A stretch of 23,179 nucleotides of DNA from Actinomycetota bacterium (GTDB taxonomy: Bacteria; Actinomycetota; Thermoleophilia; UBA2241): contig JAPLCL010000084.1 of NCBI GenBank assembly GCA_026392265.1, forward strand, positions 1-23,179, in the 5' to 3' direction. A program made the position numbers and the translations under genes. Under the pieces are notes generated by a model that was not told the DNA's origin, made no database searches, and worked only from the letters and a program-made list of their open reading frames with translations. Of the stretch, positions 14,662 through 21,852 are shown piece after piece. Numbering within the stretch: the stretch's first letter is position 1; each line of letters starts with the position of its first letter.

Positions 14662-15250
14662 CCGGCGGCAGCCGGTCTCCTTCGACATCGTTCTGCTTGA
14701 CGCCTCGGTGATTGTCAACTTCTGTTCTGCCGGTCACGGCCGCCGCTTGGCTTCGCATCTCGGCGGCGCAGCGCGGCTTTCTTGCGATGTGCAGGACGAG
14801 TTGCTGCGTCTGGCGCGCTCGTCGCCAGCGCTTCGCGCGCTGCTTGCCACGTGGCCGCTCGCACCTCCGCTCGAGCTTTCTGTTGCGCGGGCCGCGAAGG
14901 CGGCGGCCATCAGCGCCCTCCTGCGTGCGCCCGGAGACCACCCCAACGCTCATGCGGGCGAGGTGGCCACACTGTTGCTGGCCGAGCAACTCCGTGAGGA
15001 TCGAGGTGTGCGGGCGCTGATCGTCGTGGACGATTGTGACGGCAAGATGCTCGCCCAACGCTTCGGCCTGCCGTACCGCGATACGCCCCAGCTCATCGTC
15101 GAGATGGTGGTTGCCGGGGCATTGACCGAAGCAAACGGCCAGCGCGTCTGGCGCGAGTGCTTCAGCGATCGCGGCAGGTGGGCGGGCTACAGGGCGGCGC
15201 TCGCGGAGGCCAGGTCGGCCGCAGCGGAGCACGAAGAGTCAGAGGCGTAG
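14654..15250 (+). CDS. PIN-like nuclease-domain protein, third gene of the XRE-ImmA/IrrE operon
   Basis: A 198-residue protein with the acidic pattern of a PIN-fold RNase: D16 and N22 in LLDASVIVN, E103 in HAGEVATLLLAEQL and D126/D127/D129 in IVVDDCDGKMLAQRFGL, which is the usual order. Typical VapC toxins are about 130 residues, so this one has a longer middle segment and a C-terminal tail of some 50 residues. ATG 14654 is chosen because it overlaps the peptidase stop by 8 bp and begins shortly before the first PIN motif; a much longer upstream frame only shadows the peptidase. No VapB-like antitoxin is present. The XRE and peptidase proteins may replace it, controlling a growth-inhibiting or abortive-infection RNase. 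The family call rests on motif spacing only. Confidence 0.7.
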   Translation: MPDRRQPVSFDIVLLDASVIVNFCSAGHGRRLASHLGGAARLSCDVQDELLRLARSSPALRALLATWPLAPPLELSVARAAKAAAISALLRAPGDHPNAHAGEVATLLLAEQLREDRGVRALIVVDDCDGKMLAQRFGLPYRDTPQLIVEMVVAGALTEANGQRVWRECFSDRGRWAGYRAALAEARSAAAEHEESEA

Positions 15251-15643
15251 CGCCCAGGCACTCCTCCGATCTCCGCGACGATGATAAGGAGGCCGTCGTT
15301 CATGGGCCCATGCAGAAACTGGAGTTGACCCGCGTTCGTTGACCCCCTGAGATAGTCTTGCGCCATGCACTCGCGCCCTCCCGCCTCGGCCTATGCCGCC
15401 GCCGTCGGCATGACCGTGGCCTTCGGGCTCTCGTTCGTGGCCACCAAGTACGCCCTGCGCGGCTTCGAGCCGCTGCTGATCGCAGCCGGCTCACTGGGCT
15501 ACCTCACGTCGGATGACTGCGCCGCGGGCGACACGCCGGCGCTCGACCGGCACGCGGCCTGAGCGGTTTGACTACGATGCTTCACAACCGGAGACTCTGA
15601 CATCGAGAGCAGCGCTCGCGAAGGCGCCAAGCCGAGGAGAACA
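15251..15643. other. Intergenic region with transporter remnant
   Basis: About 390 bp between the PIN-like gene and the DHH phosphoesterase. It holds a perfect 12-bp palindrome CATGGGCCCATG (15301-15312), two TTGACC hexamers 14 bp apart (15325-15330, 15339-15344), a possible GATAGT -10 eight bases before the start of the EamA remnant (15351-15356), and that remnant. Between 15563 and 15643 I see no clear promoter for the DHH gene, although TTGACT occurs near 15569. Confidence 0.4.
15365..15562 (+). pseudogene. EamA/DMT-family transporter, N-terminal remnant
   Basis: The first 40 residues (VGMTVAFGLSFVATKYALRG, then FEPLLIA) match the first transmembrane helix and following turn of EamA-type drug/metabolite transporters, which are normally about 290-300 residues with ten helices. 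After that the frame continues for only 25 non-membrane residues and stops. Either most of the gene was deleted or a short internal join brought in unrelated sequence. The close spacing of a possible -10 to the ATG would suit a leaderless transcript, but the product cannot be a functional transporter. Confidence 0.6.
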
Positions 15644-16861
15644 ATGCTGAATGCCTTGATCGACGCCATGGAACATGCCATTCGGGAAGTCAGGAAGATG
15701 CCCGAGAAGGCTGTCCAGGTCTTTCACCACAATGATTCCGATGGGCTCACTTCGGGCGCCATCCTCACGCGCGCCTTGGAACGGCAGGGATATGCAGTGC
15801 GGCGCTTCTGTCTGGAAAAGCCATATCCCGCAGTGCTGGACAAGGTCTTCGAGCAGGAGGGCAAGATCCTCATCTTTGCCGATTTTGCCGGCAGGATCGC
15901 CCCGCTGCTTTCCGAGTTGAACCAGGGAAGAAACCTGACCCTGATCCTGGATCACCATGTCGCTGAGGCTTCGACTGATCCGAGAGTCATGAACCTCGAC
16001 CCCGATCTCTTTGGCTTGAAAGGGGATCGGGACATCTCCGGTTCGACGACCTGCTACCTCTTCGCGCACACCCTGGATCCGGTCAATCGTGACCTGGCTC
16101 ATGTCGCCGCCGTGGGCGCGGTGGGTGACGGTTTCTTTGTGGACGGCGCGCTGGTGAGCGAGAATCGCGAAGTCGCGTTGGAAGCCGTTCGACAGGGCCT
16201 CCTCGAGATCCGGCACCATGAGCTCGGCGAGCAGTACCTGCTGAACGGCTCGGCAGGTCAAAGCGACGTCATCGCTGTCGGCGACTATCTTGATGTCCTG
16301 GGGGGAGTGGGCTACTACCAACAAGGACCGGACATGGGGATCAGGGTCTGCCTTGAAGGAGTTTCACCGGAGTCGGACCGGATGGTGAAAGACCTGGAGG
16401 CCGTCAGGACGAGGCTGTTTGACGAGGAGATCGCGAGGCTCCAGGCAGGCGCTCTGAAGCAGGCACCTCACATCCAGTGGTTTCATCTCGAGACACGTTT
16501 CTTCCCGATGGGGGTCAAGATGGTCGGGGCCTTCTGTGATGCCATCAGGACCACGGACCTCATCGATCCGCGCAAGTACCTCGCCGGATTTCAGATCATT
16601 CCCGATGAGATCCCGGACTTCGGGGCGATCAAGTTCGGCCAGGTGAAGATCTCCATGCGGGTCTCCCCTTCCATGGAAGGGGAGATCAGGGCGGGACGAG
16701 CTTTGGGGCTCAACATCCTGCTTCCCGAAGCGACAGGCAGACTCGGAGGGTTCTCCGATGCGTGCCATAGTCTGACGGCTGCCACTACGGTGGCCATTGG
16801 TAAAGAAGAAGCACTGATCGACGAAATGGAAAGCATCCTGGATGGAGAGTCGCATGGCTGA
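15644..16861 (+). CDS. DHH-family phosphoesterase, archaeal RecJ-like type
   Basis: A 405-residue DHH/DHHA1 protein. Motif I HHNDSDGLTSGAIL (residues 28-41), D80 in FADFAG, the DHH triad at 103-105 in ILDHHV and D162 in VGDGFFVDG form the two-metal site. The C-terminal substrate domain ends with GGFSDACHSLTAATTVAIG, a variant of the DHHA1 glycine-histidine motif resembling archaeal proteins more than E. coli RecJ. At this length, without extra OB or coupling domains, it could be a nuclease, an oligoribonuclease or cyclic-nucleotide phosphodiesterase, or a small-molecule phosphatase. ATG 15644 has GAGGAG six bases upstream. Its stop overlaps the GHMP kinase start, so the two are probably made together. 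Sampled base composition (58-62 percent G+C) is lower than in the preceding operon (about 72 percent). Confidence 0.85.
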   Translation: MLNALIDAMEHAIREVRKMPEKAVQVFHHNDSDGLTSGAILTRALERQGYAVRRFCLEKPYPAVLDKVFEQEGKILIFADFAGRIAPLLSELNQGRNLTLILDHHVAEASTDPRVMNLDPDLFGLKGDRDISGSTTCYLFAHTLDPVNRDLAHVAAVGAVGDGFFVDGALVSENREVALEAVRQGLLEIRHHELGEQYLLNGSAGQSDVIAVGDYLDVLGGVGYYQQGPDMGIRVCLEGVSPESDRMVKDLEAVRTRLFDEEIARLQAGALKQAPHIQWFHLETRFFPMGVKMVGAFCDAIRTTDLIDPRKYLAGFQIIPDEIPDFGAIKFGQVKISMRVSPSMEGEIRAGRALGLNILLPEATGRLGGFSDACHSLTAATTVAIGKEEALIDEMESILDGESHG

Positions 16862-17789
16862 AGGCAGCGGGTTCGGAAAGTCGATCTTGATCGGCGATCA
16901 GTTTGTCCTTGACGGAGTCCCGGCGATCGTCTCGTCGATACCATATGAGACCGTGACGACGGTAGAACGCATCGACGGCGAGGGATGGGTCCTGGAAGAC
17001 GACCGTATCGAGGTCCCCGGGTACAAGAACAAGAAGAGGGAACAGCAGAGCGAATCCATCGACAGGATCCTCGAAGTCATGAGCATCGACGTCAAGAAGA
17101 CGCCGCTCAAGATCACCGTCGGGGGAACCTTGTTGGCCGGCAGCGGGGTGGGCGCCAGCGCTGCCATCTGCGTTTCGCTGGCGCGCGCGTTGAACGCGGA
17201 GTTTGACCTGGGCTATTCGATCGAGGAGATCAACCGGGTGGCCTGGCAGGGGGAATTCCCCTATCACGGGGTCGCCAGCGGAGTCGACAATACCGCCTCG
17301 ACCTTTGGCGGGCTTCTGCTGTTCTGGCTGGAAGACGGGGAGCAGCATTTCGAAAGGATCAAGAGTCCGCAGTCCTTTGAGATCGTGCTCGCCAACAGCG
17401 GGGTCACAGTCGACACGGCGGCCCTGGATCAGTACATCGATCAGCAGAAGACAGGCGATCCGGAGCTCTTCGCCGCGCGTCTTGAGACCATCAGGTCTCA
17501 GGTCCATGACATGAAGAGCGCGCTTGAAGCCGGCGATCTCGAGACCGTGGGGGCGATCATGTCGGCCAATCACAAGCTCCTGGCCGACATGGGGATGTCT
17601 CACGAGACTCTGGACCACATGTGCGAGACAGCCTTGGAAAAGGGTGCTTTGGGGGCCAAGGTCACGGGAGGCGGCAGGGGCGGCTACATGGTCTCGTTGA
17701 CGCCGGGAACGAAACTCCAGGAGACGATCGCGTCGGCGTTCGAAGAGGAAGGACGCAAGGTTATCCGCACGACGATCGGTGGCAGTTGA
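16854..17789 (+). CDS. GHMP kinase, mevalonate-kinase-like
   Basis: A 311-residue GHMP-fold kinase. Motif 1 is FGKSILIGDQFVLDGVPAI near the N-terminus, motif 2 GGTLLAGSGVGASAAICVSL is the ATP loop, HGVASGVDNTASTFGG carries the Asp that acts as base in mevalonate kinases, and KVTGGGRGGYM is motif 3. Overall layout is closest to mevalonate kinase. One oddity: the first motif has GDQ where mevalonate kinases have GEH, so the conserved Glu and His are changed and the substrate may differ. ATG 16854 is preferred for the GGAGAG ahead of it; ATG 16842 is in frame. It overlaps the DHH gene by 8 bp. No other mevalonate-pathway gene (phosphomevalonate kinase or decarboxylase, IPP isomerase) is in the window. 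Confidence 0.8.
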   Translation: MAEGSGFGKSILIGDQFVLDGVPAIVSSIPYETVTTVERIDGEGWVLEDDRIEVPGYKNKKREQQSESIDRILEVMSIDVKKTPLKITVGGTLLAGSGVGASAAICVSLARALNAEFDLGYSIEEINRVAWQGEFPYHGVASGVDNTASTFGGLLLFWLEDGEQHFERIKSPQSFEIVLANSGVTVDTAALDQYIDQQKTGDPELFAARLETIRSQVHDMKSALEAGDLETVGAIMSANHKLLADMGMSHETLDHMCETALEKGALGAKVTGGGRGGYMVSLTPGTKLQETIASAFEEEGRKVIRTTIGGS

Positions 17790-17844
17790 CCGCCGGCACC
17801 ATGAGCGGACCGGCGATCGGCGTCGGTGGCGGGCTGAAGACGCG

Positions 17845-18654
17845 TTGAGCGGCCTGATCACCCCAGAGCGCTTCTTCGCCGGTTACATCTTCGACCTGGA
17901 CGGGACGGTCTACCTGGGGGAAGCCCTGCTTCCCACGGCGGGCGAGACCCTGAGGGAGTTGCGCGCGCGGGGCTTGCGCACGATCTTCATCTCCAACAAC
18001 CCCACGCATGCGCGCGAAGACTACGCCGTCAAGCTCACCCGCCTGGGCGTGCCGACCTCCGTTGAAGACATTCTGACTTCATCGCTTGTGCTGGTGGATT
18101 TCCTCCAGCGGCGTATGCCGGGCGCCCGCCTGTTCGTCGTCGGCGAGGAGCCGCTGTGCGCCGAGCTGCGCCTTGGCGGGTTCGAGCTGACCGAGAAGGC
18201 GAGCAACGTCGATGCGGTGATCGCGAGCTTCGACCGCACCTTTGTCTACCGCAAGCTGCAGATCGCCTTCGACGCCATCCGCGCCGGGGCGCGTTTCTTC
18301 GCCACCAACCCCGACCGCTACTGCCCTGTACCCGGCGGCGGCGAGCCCGACTGTGCCGCCATCATCGCCGCCATCGAGGCCTGTACCGATACGCGCGTCG
18401 AAGCCGTACTCGGCAAGCCATCTCACTACATCATCGATGCCGCTCTGAACTTGATCGACCTGCCGGCTGCGGACTGCCTGATGACGGGTGACCGGTTGGA
18501 GACCGACATTCGCATGGGCCAAGAGGCAGGCATGCTCACCGCACTGCCGCTGACCGGCGCGACTCCCGAATCAGCCCTGGCCGACTCGCCCATCCAGCCG
18601 ACCTACGTTCTGCGCCATCTGGGTGACCTGCTGCCCCCATCCGTGCTCCCCTGA
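17845..18654 (+). CDS. HAD-IIA family phosphatase (NagD/PGP-like)
   Basis: A 269-residue phosphatase. Motif I is FDLDGTVYLG (D17 nucleophile, D19), motif II is the Ser in FISNNPT, motif III is the Lys in LGKPSHYIID and motif IV is MTGDRLETDIRMGQEAGM. A C2-type cap lies between motifs II and III, as in NagD, 4-nitrophenylphosphatase and phosphoglycolate or glycerol-3-phosphate phosphatases. Start choice is uncertain: TTG 17845 leaves a normal short N-terminus, whereas GTG 17779 adds 22 mostly Arg/His residues that look like an unrelated frame. Neither has a strong ribosome site. It lies 55 bp after the GHMP kinase and may be co-transcribed with it. It is also next to an ABC importer operon, a pairing that would suit uptake and dephosphorylation of a phosphorylated compound. 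Confidence 0.85.
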   Translation: MSGLITPERFFAGYIFDLDGTVYLGEALLPTAGETLRELRARGLRTIFISNNPTHAREDYAVKLTRLGVPTSVEDILTSSLVLVDFLQRRMPGARLFVVGEEPLCAELRLGGFELTEKASNVDAVIASFDRTFVYRKLQIAFDAIRAGARFFATNPDRYCPVPGGGEPDCAAIIAAIEACTDTRVEAVLGKPSHYIIDAALNLIDLPAADCLMTGDRLETDIRMGQEAGMLTALPLTGATPESALADSPIQPTYVLRHLGDLLPPSVLP

Positions 18655-18698
18655 GAGAGTCCCGCGTCGCCCCCGGCGCGTCGAGCGTTCGGGCTCTC
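18655..18698 (+). terminator. Terminator-like hairpin after the HAD phosphatase gene
   Basis: Outer stem GAGAGTCC (18655-18662) with GGGCTCTC (18691-18698), with one G-T pair, continues directly into an inner stem CGCGTCG with CGGCGCG around a CCCC loop. A 10-base bulge sits on the 3' side. It starts one base after the stop codon. Only a weak T-containing run follows, so termination may be partial or Rho-assisted. Confidence 0.5.
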
Positions 18699-18707
18699 GA
18701 TTCATCC

Positions 18708-18736
18708 TAGACGAACGCCACAACGTCCCCCATACT
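18708..18736 (+). promoter_or_regulatory. Promoter of the ABC importer operon
   Basis: A -35 of TAGACG (18708-18713) and a -10 of CATACT (18731-18736) with a 17-bp spacer. Each hexamer fits consensus moderately (4 and 5 of 6). Located just after the hairpin that closes the phosphatase gene, it would give a leader of about 180 bases before the lipoprotein gene. Confidence 0.5.
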
Positions 18737-18776
18737 GTGACTACCATCGAATGCGGCGACTGTGAGTCCGTCGCCG

Positions 18777-18851
18777 GCACCTGGGTCCGGGGTAAGCGAG
18801 TCGGGGGGAGGTGCTCTTGGGAGCAAGAGCCACGCCGTCGGGGGCGACGGC
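18777..18851 (+). promoter_or_regulatory. Structured mRNA leader with two perfect tandem hairpins
   Basis: Hairpin 1 pairs GCTCTTG (18813-18819) with CAAGAGC (18824-18830) over a GGAG loop. Three bases later hairpin 2 pairs GCCGTCG (18834-18840) with CGACGGC (18845-18851) over a GGGG loop. A further possible stem, GCACCT (18777-18782) with AGGTGC (18809-18814), shares two bases with hairpin 1, so the two could be alternative folds. I could not match this to a riboswitch class known to me. It lies in the expected leader of the ABC importer operon. Confidence 0.5.
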
Positions 18852-18923
18852 ATTCCAGGCTGATGAGGTCACGGAGCCCGATCGTCAGGTCGGCTCACCA
18901 CAATCCTGAGGTTTGGAGGGACG

Positions 18924-20063
18924 ATGTTCAGTTTCCGCAAGTTGAGTCTGGTCGCAGCGATCGCGGTGTCTGCCTTGCTGCTGGTCGCCTTCGTAGCCGC
19001 CTGCGGTTCGTCGGGCGGCACCGATGGAGAAACGCCGTCTGTCGCGTCGACCGCGACTTCAGTGGCCGACTTCGGCGATATGGATGCGCTCATCGCGGCC
19101 GCCAAGGAGGAGGGCACGCTCAACGTGATCGCGCTGCCTCCGGACTGGGCGAACTACAAAGAGATGCTCTCGACCTTCGAGTCCAAGTACGGGATCAAGA
19201 TCAACTCGGCGCAGCCCGACGGCAGCAGCCAGGATGAGATCAACGCCGCCACGCAGTTGGCGGGCACTGATCGCGCTCCGGACGTCTTCGATGTGGGCGG
19301 CAGCGTGGCCCTCGCCAACCTCACCGTGTTCGCCCCCTACAAGTCTGCCATGTGGGACAAGATTCCCGACAACCTCAAGGATCCTGACGGCCTGTGGACA
19401 AGTAACTACACCGGCTATATGTCGATCGGGTACAACGCCGACAAGGTGCCGGCGCCCACCACGATGAACGATCTGCTCAAGTCCGCCTACAAGGGCACTG
19501 TCGCCCTCAACGGCAACCCGACCCAGGCCTCGGCGGGTTTCAACGGCGTGGTCATGGCCACGATCGCAAACGGGGGTACGGGCGACGATCTCGCGCCCGG
19601 AGTGGACTTTTTCTCCAAGCTCAACAAGGCCGGCAACCTCTTGCCGGTGGATCCGACGCCGGCCACGATAGCTTCGGGGCAGACGCCGATCGTCATCGAC
19701 TGGGACTACAACAACGTGGCGCAGACCGCCGCCCTCGAGGGCAAGGTCGACTGGAAAGTCGTCGTCCCCGCGAACGAAGTCGTCGCGGCCTACTATAACG
19801 AGGCCATCAACAAGGACGCGCCGCACCCTGCCGCGGCTCGGCTATGGAACGAGTTCGTGTACTCGGCCGAGGGCCAGAACATCTGGCTCAGGGGAGCCGC
19901 TCGCCCGGTCCTCATCGACATGATGACGACGGACGGGACCATCGATACGGCGGCGCTTGAGGCACTGCCGGTCGCCGAGGGTACGCCTGTCGTGCTCACC
20001 CAGGCACAGCTAGAAACGGGGCAGGCCTACCTGCTCGCCAACTGGACCCAAGCGGTTCAGTGA
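18924..20063 (+). CDS. ABC importer substrate-binding lipoprotein (AfuA/polyamine-type fold)
   Basis: A 379-residue lipoprotein. The signal peptide has a basic start (FRKLS), a hydrophobic core and the lipobox VAAC with Cys27, followed by a Ser/Gly-rich linker. The mature part begins with the typical MDALIAAAKEEGTLNVIALP segment of type-2 periplasmic binding proteins of the iron(III), polyamine and 2-aminoethylphosphonate group. PDVFDVGG and PIVIDWDYNN are the usual hinge regions. GGAGG precedes the ATG by 5 bases. The stop overlaps the first permease start (GTGA). The ligand cannot be read from sequence. I do not see the paired tyrosines of iron-binding proteins, so an organic ligand such as a polyamine or phosphorylated compound is more likely. 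Confidence 0.87.
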   Translation: MFSFRKLSLVAAIAVSALLLVAFVAACGSSGGTDGETPSVASTATSVADFGDMDALIAAAKEEGTLNVIALPPDWANYKEMLSTFESKYGIKINSAQPDGSSQDEINAATQLAGTDRAPDVFDVGGSVALANLTVFAPYKSAMWDKIPDNLKDPDGLWTSNYTGYMSIGYNADKVPAPTTMNDLLKSAYKGTVALNGNPTQASAGFNGVVMATIANGGTGDDLAPGVDFFSKLNKAGNLLPVDPTPATIASGQTPIVIDWDYNNVAQTAALEGKVDWKVVVPANEVVAAYYNEAINKDAPHPAAARLWNEFVYSAEGQNIWLRGAARPVLIDMMTTDGTIDTAALEALPVAEGTPVVLTQAQLETGQAYLLANWTQAVQ

Positions 20064-21013
20064 CCCAAGGCGCTGACGTCCCCCTGACTGCTGTCGGGGA
20101 CCACGGTCTGGGCGCGGGCGGGGCTCCCCCGCCCGCGCGCTCAGGCCGTGCACTGAGGTCGTTGAGACCGAAGGCACGCCAGCTTGGGGTGTTCCCTTTC
20201 TTTGGGTTCATCGCGGTCTTTCTGCTCTGGCCGACGGTCCTCGTGATCGCCGGCGCGTTCCAGACCAGTAGTGGTCAGCTGACCCTCGAGAACATCACGA
20301 AGGTCGTAGGGACAAGCGCCTATCTTCAAGCGTTCTGGGGTTCGATCAGGCTCTCGGCGGTGACCGCCCTGGCCGGTGGCGTGTTTGGCGCGCTGCTGGC
20401 CTGGGCGGTCGCCGAGGGCGATCAAAACGGCGTGTTTCGCCGTCAGGTCGTGGCCATGTCCGGCGTGCTTGCCCAGTTCGGCGGCGTGATGCTCGCCTTC
20501 GCATTCTTGGCCACGTTCGGCTACGCCGGCGTGATCACTCTGGGCCTGGAGCGCGTGGCGGGTGTCGACCCGCTCACGAGTGGCGCATGGATCTACAGCT
20601 TCACCGGCCTCGCCGTCGTCTACACGTTCTTCCAGATCCCGCTGATGGTCCTCATCTTCCTCCCCGCCGTCGACGGCCTTCAGGTGCAGTGGCGGGAAGC
20701 ATCGGACAACCTCGGCGGGGGCTCCTGGGCGTACTGGCGGCATGTGGCCGGGCCGATCCTCGCGCCCAGCTTCGTGGCTGGTCTTCTGCTGCTGTTCGTC
20801 AGCGCCTTCTCTGCGTATGCGACGGCGGCCGCTCTCATCAGCCAGGGGAGCCCTATCGTGCCCCTGCAGATCCGCACTTTCCTGCAGAGCGAGGTGGTCC
20901 TGGGTCAGGCCAACATGGGCAAGGCTCTGGCGTTTGGCATGGTCGTGGTCGTCGCCGTGGTGATGTCGCTGTACGCCTGGCTGCAGCGAAGGGGCGCAAA
21001 ATGGCGCGCCTAG
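20060..21013 (+). CDS. ABC importer permease subunit 1
   Basis: A 317-residue membrane protein with a cytoplasmic N-terminal tail of about 45 residues and six hydrophobic segments. It has the binding-protein-dependent permease signature after the fourth: EASDNLGGGSWAYWRHVAGP, the EAA loop that docks onto the ATPase. It resembles the PotB/PhnV-like COG4132-type permeases seen with this class of binding protein. The GTG start at 20060 overlaps the binding-protein stop by 4 bp, and its own TAG lies 13 bp inside the second permease gene, which indicates strict co-translation. Confidence 0.85.
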   Translation: MTQGADVPLTAVGDHGLGAGGAPPPARSGRALRSLRPKARQLGVFPFFGFIAVFLLWPTVLVIAGAFQTSSGQLTLENITKVVGTSAYLQAFWGSIRLSAVTALAGGVFGALLAWAVAEGDQNGVFRRQVVAMSGVLAQFGGVMLAFAFLATFGYAGVITLGLERVAGVDPLTSGAWIYSFTGLAVVYTFFQIPLMVLIFLPAVDGLQVQWREASDNLGGGSWAYWRHVAGPILAPSFVAGLLLLFVSAFSAYATAAALISQGSPIVPLQIRTFLQSEVVLGQANMGKALAFGMVVVVAVVMSLYAWLQRRGAKWRA

Positions 21014-21852
21014 CCAAGGCGCGGACATCCGGTGGTTCTCGCCGGACCAAGTCGCGGACGCTGGTGCGATGGATCGTGCTCACGGTCGTCGGCGCCTACC
21101 TGCTCGTGCCCCTCCTGTCGATGCTGGATTTCTCGACCCGGGGTGTGGGCTCGAGCCGGACCCTGGAAGCATGGAAGGCCATCGCCAGCTATCCCGAACT
21201 GCTCAGCGCGATCACCGTGACGCTCGAGCTCGCGGTGCTCACCGTGGTGGGGATGCTCTGCCTCCTGGTGCCGACGATGGTGTGGGTCCACCTGCGGCTG
21301 CCCGGGGTGCGCCGCACGATGGAATTCTTCTGCCTGCTGCCGCTGACGATCCCGGCCATCGTGCTCGTTGTGGGACTGGCGCCGGTCTTCTCATGGCTTT
21401 CGTACTTCTTCGGAGACACCCCGCTTGTACTGGCGTTCGTCTTCGTCGTCCTCGTGCTTCCGTACGCCTACCGCGCCGTCGATGCGGGGTTGCGGGCTGT
21501 GGACATCGAGACCCTGTCGGAGGCGGCTCTCGGTCTGGGCGCCTCGTGGTGGGGTACCCTGTTTCGGATCGTGATACCGAGCATCCGGGGAGCTCTCCTC
21601 TCCGCCGCCGTCCTCTCGATCGCGCTCGTCATGGGTGAGTACACCATCGCGTCGCTGCTCAACTACAACACGCTGCAGGTTGTCCTGTACCAAGTGGGCC
21701 TGCGGAACGCCGCCGTGTCCGTCGCGGTGTCGCTGGCGGCACTCATATTCGGCTTCGTCTTGCTCTTCATCGTGTCCTCCGCCGGCTCTCGACGTCGCGG
21801 AGCTGCTCGTGAGGAATCGACTTTGGCGCCCCTGGAAGGAGGCCTGCAGTAG
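21001..21852 (+). CDS. ABC importer permease subunit 2
   Basis: A 283-residue PotC-type permease with a short basic N-terminus, about six hydrophobic segments and the EAA loop EAALGLGASWWGTLFRIVIP. ATG 21001 overlaps the first permease gene by 13 bp and opens the domain at the expected distance from the first helix. The much longer upstream frame (from 20587) is an antiphase shadow of the first permease and was discarded. The TAG stop shares one base with the ATPase start. It pairs with permease 1 to form the membrane channel. Confidence 0.87.
   Translation: MARLAKARTSGGSRRTKSRTLVRWIVLTVVGAYLLVPLLSMLDFSTRGVGSSRTLEAWKAIASYPELLSAITVTLELAVLTVVGMLCLLVPTMVWVHLRLPGVRRTMEFFCLLPLTIPAIVLVVGLAPVFSWLSYFFGDTPLVLAFVFVVLVLPYAYRAVDAGLRAVDIETLSEAALGLGASWWGTLFRIVIPSIRGALLSAAVLSIALVMGEYTIASLLNYNTLQVVLYQVGLRNAAVSVAVSLAALIFGFVLLFIVSSAGSRRRGAAREESTLAPLEGGLQ

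Noticed and set aside
14111..15232. 373-residue minus-strand frame over the ImmA/IrrE and PIN-like genes
   Set aside because: Arg/Ala-rich antisense frame; the plus-strand genes have clear motifs, coupled starts and a promoter.
15301..15312. 12-bp palindrome CATGGGCCCATG as an operator
   Set aside because: Perfect but short and GC-rich, with no promoter that it clearly overlaps; expected occasionally by chance in such DNA.
18855..18905. Hammerhead ribozyme, suggested by CTGATGAG at 18860-18867
   Set aside because: No GAAA core segment follows and the required stems and cleavage site are missing.
20587..21000. 5' extension of the second permease frame
   Set aside because: It overlaps the first permease out of phase and is Pro/Arg-rich; the family start fits ATG 21001.
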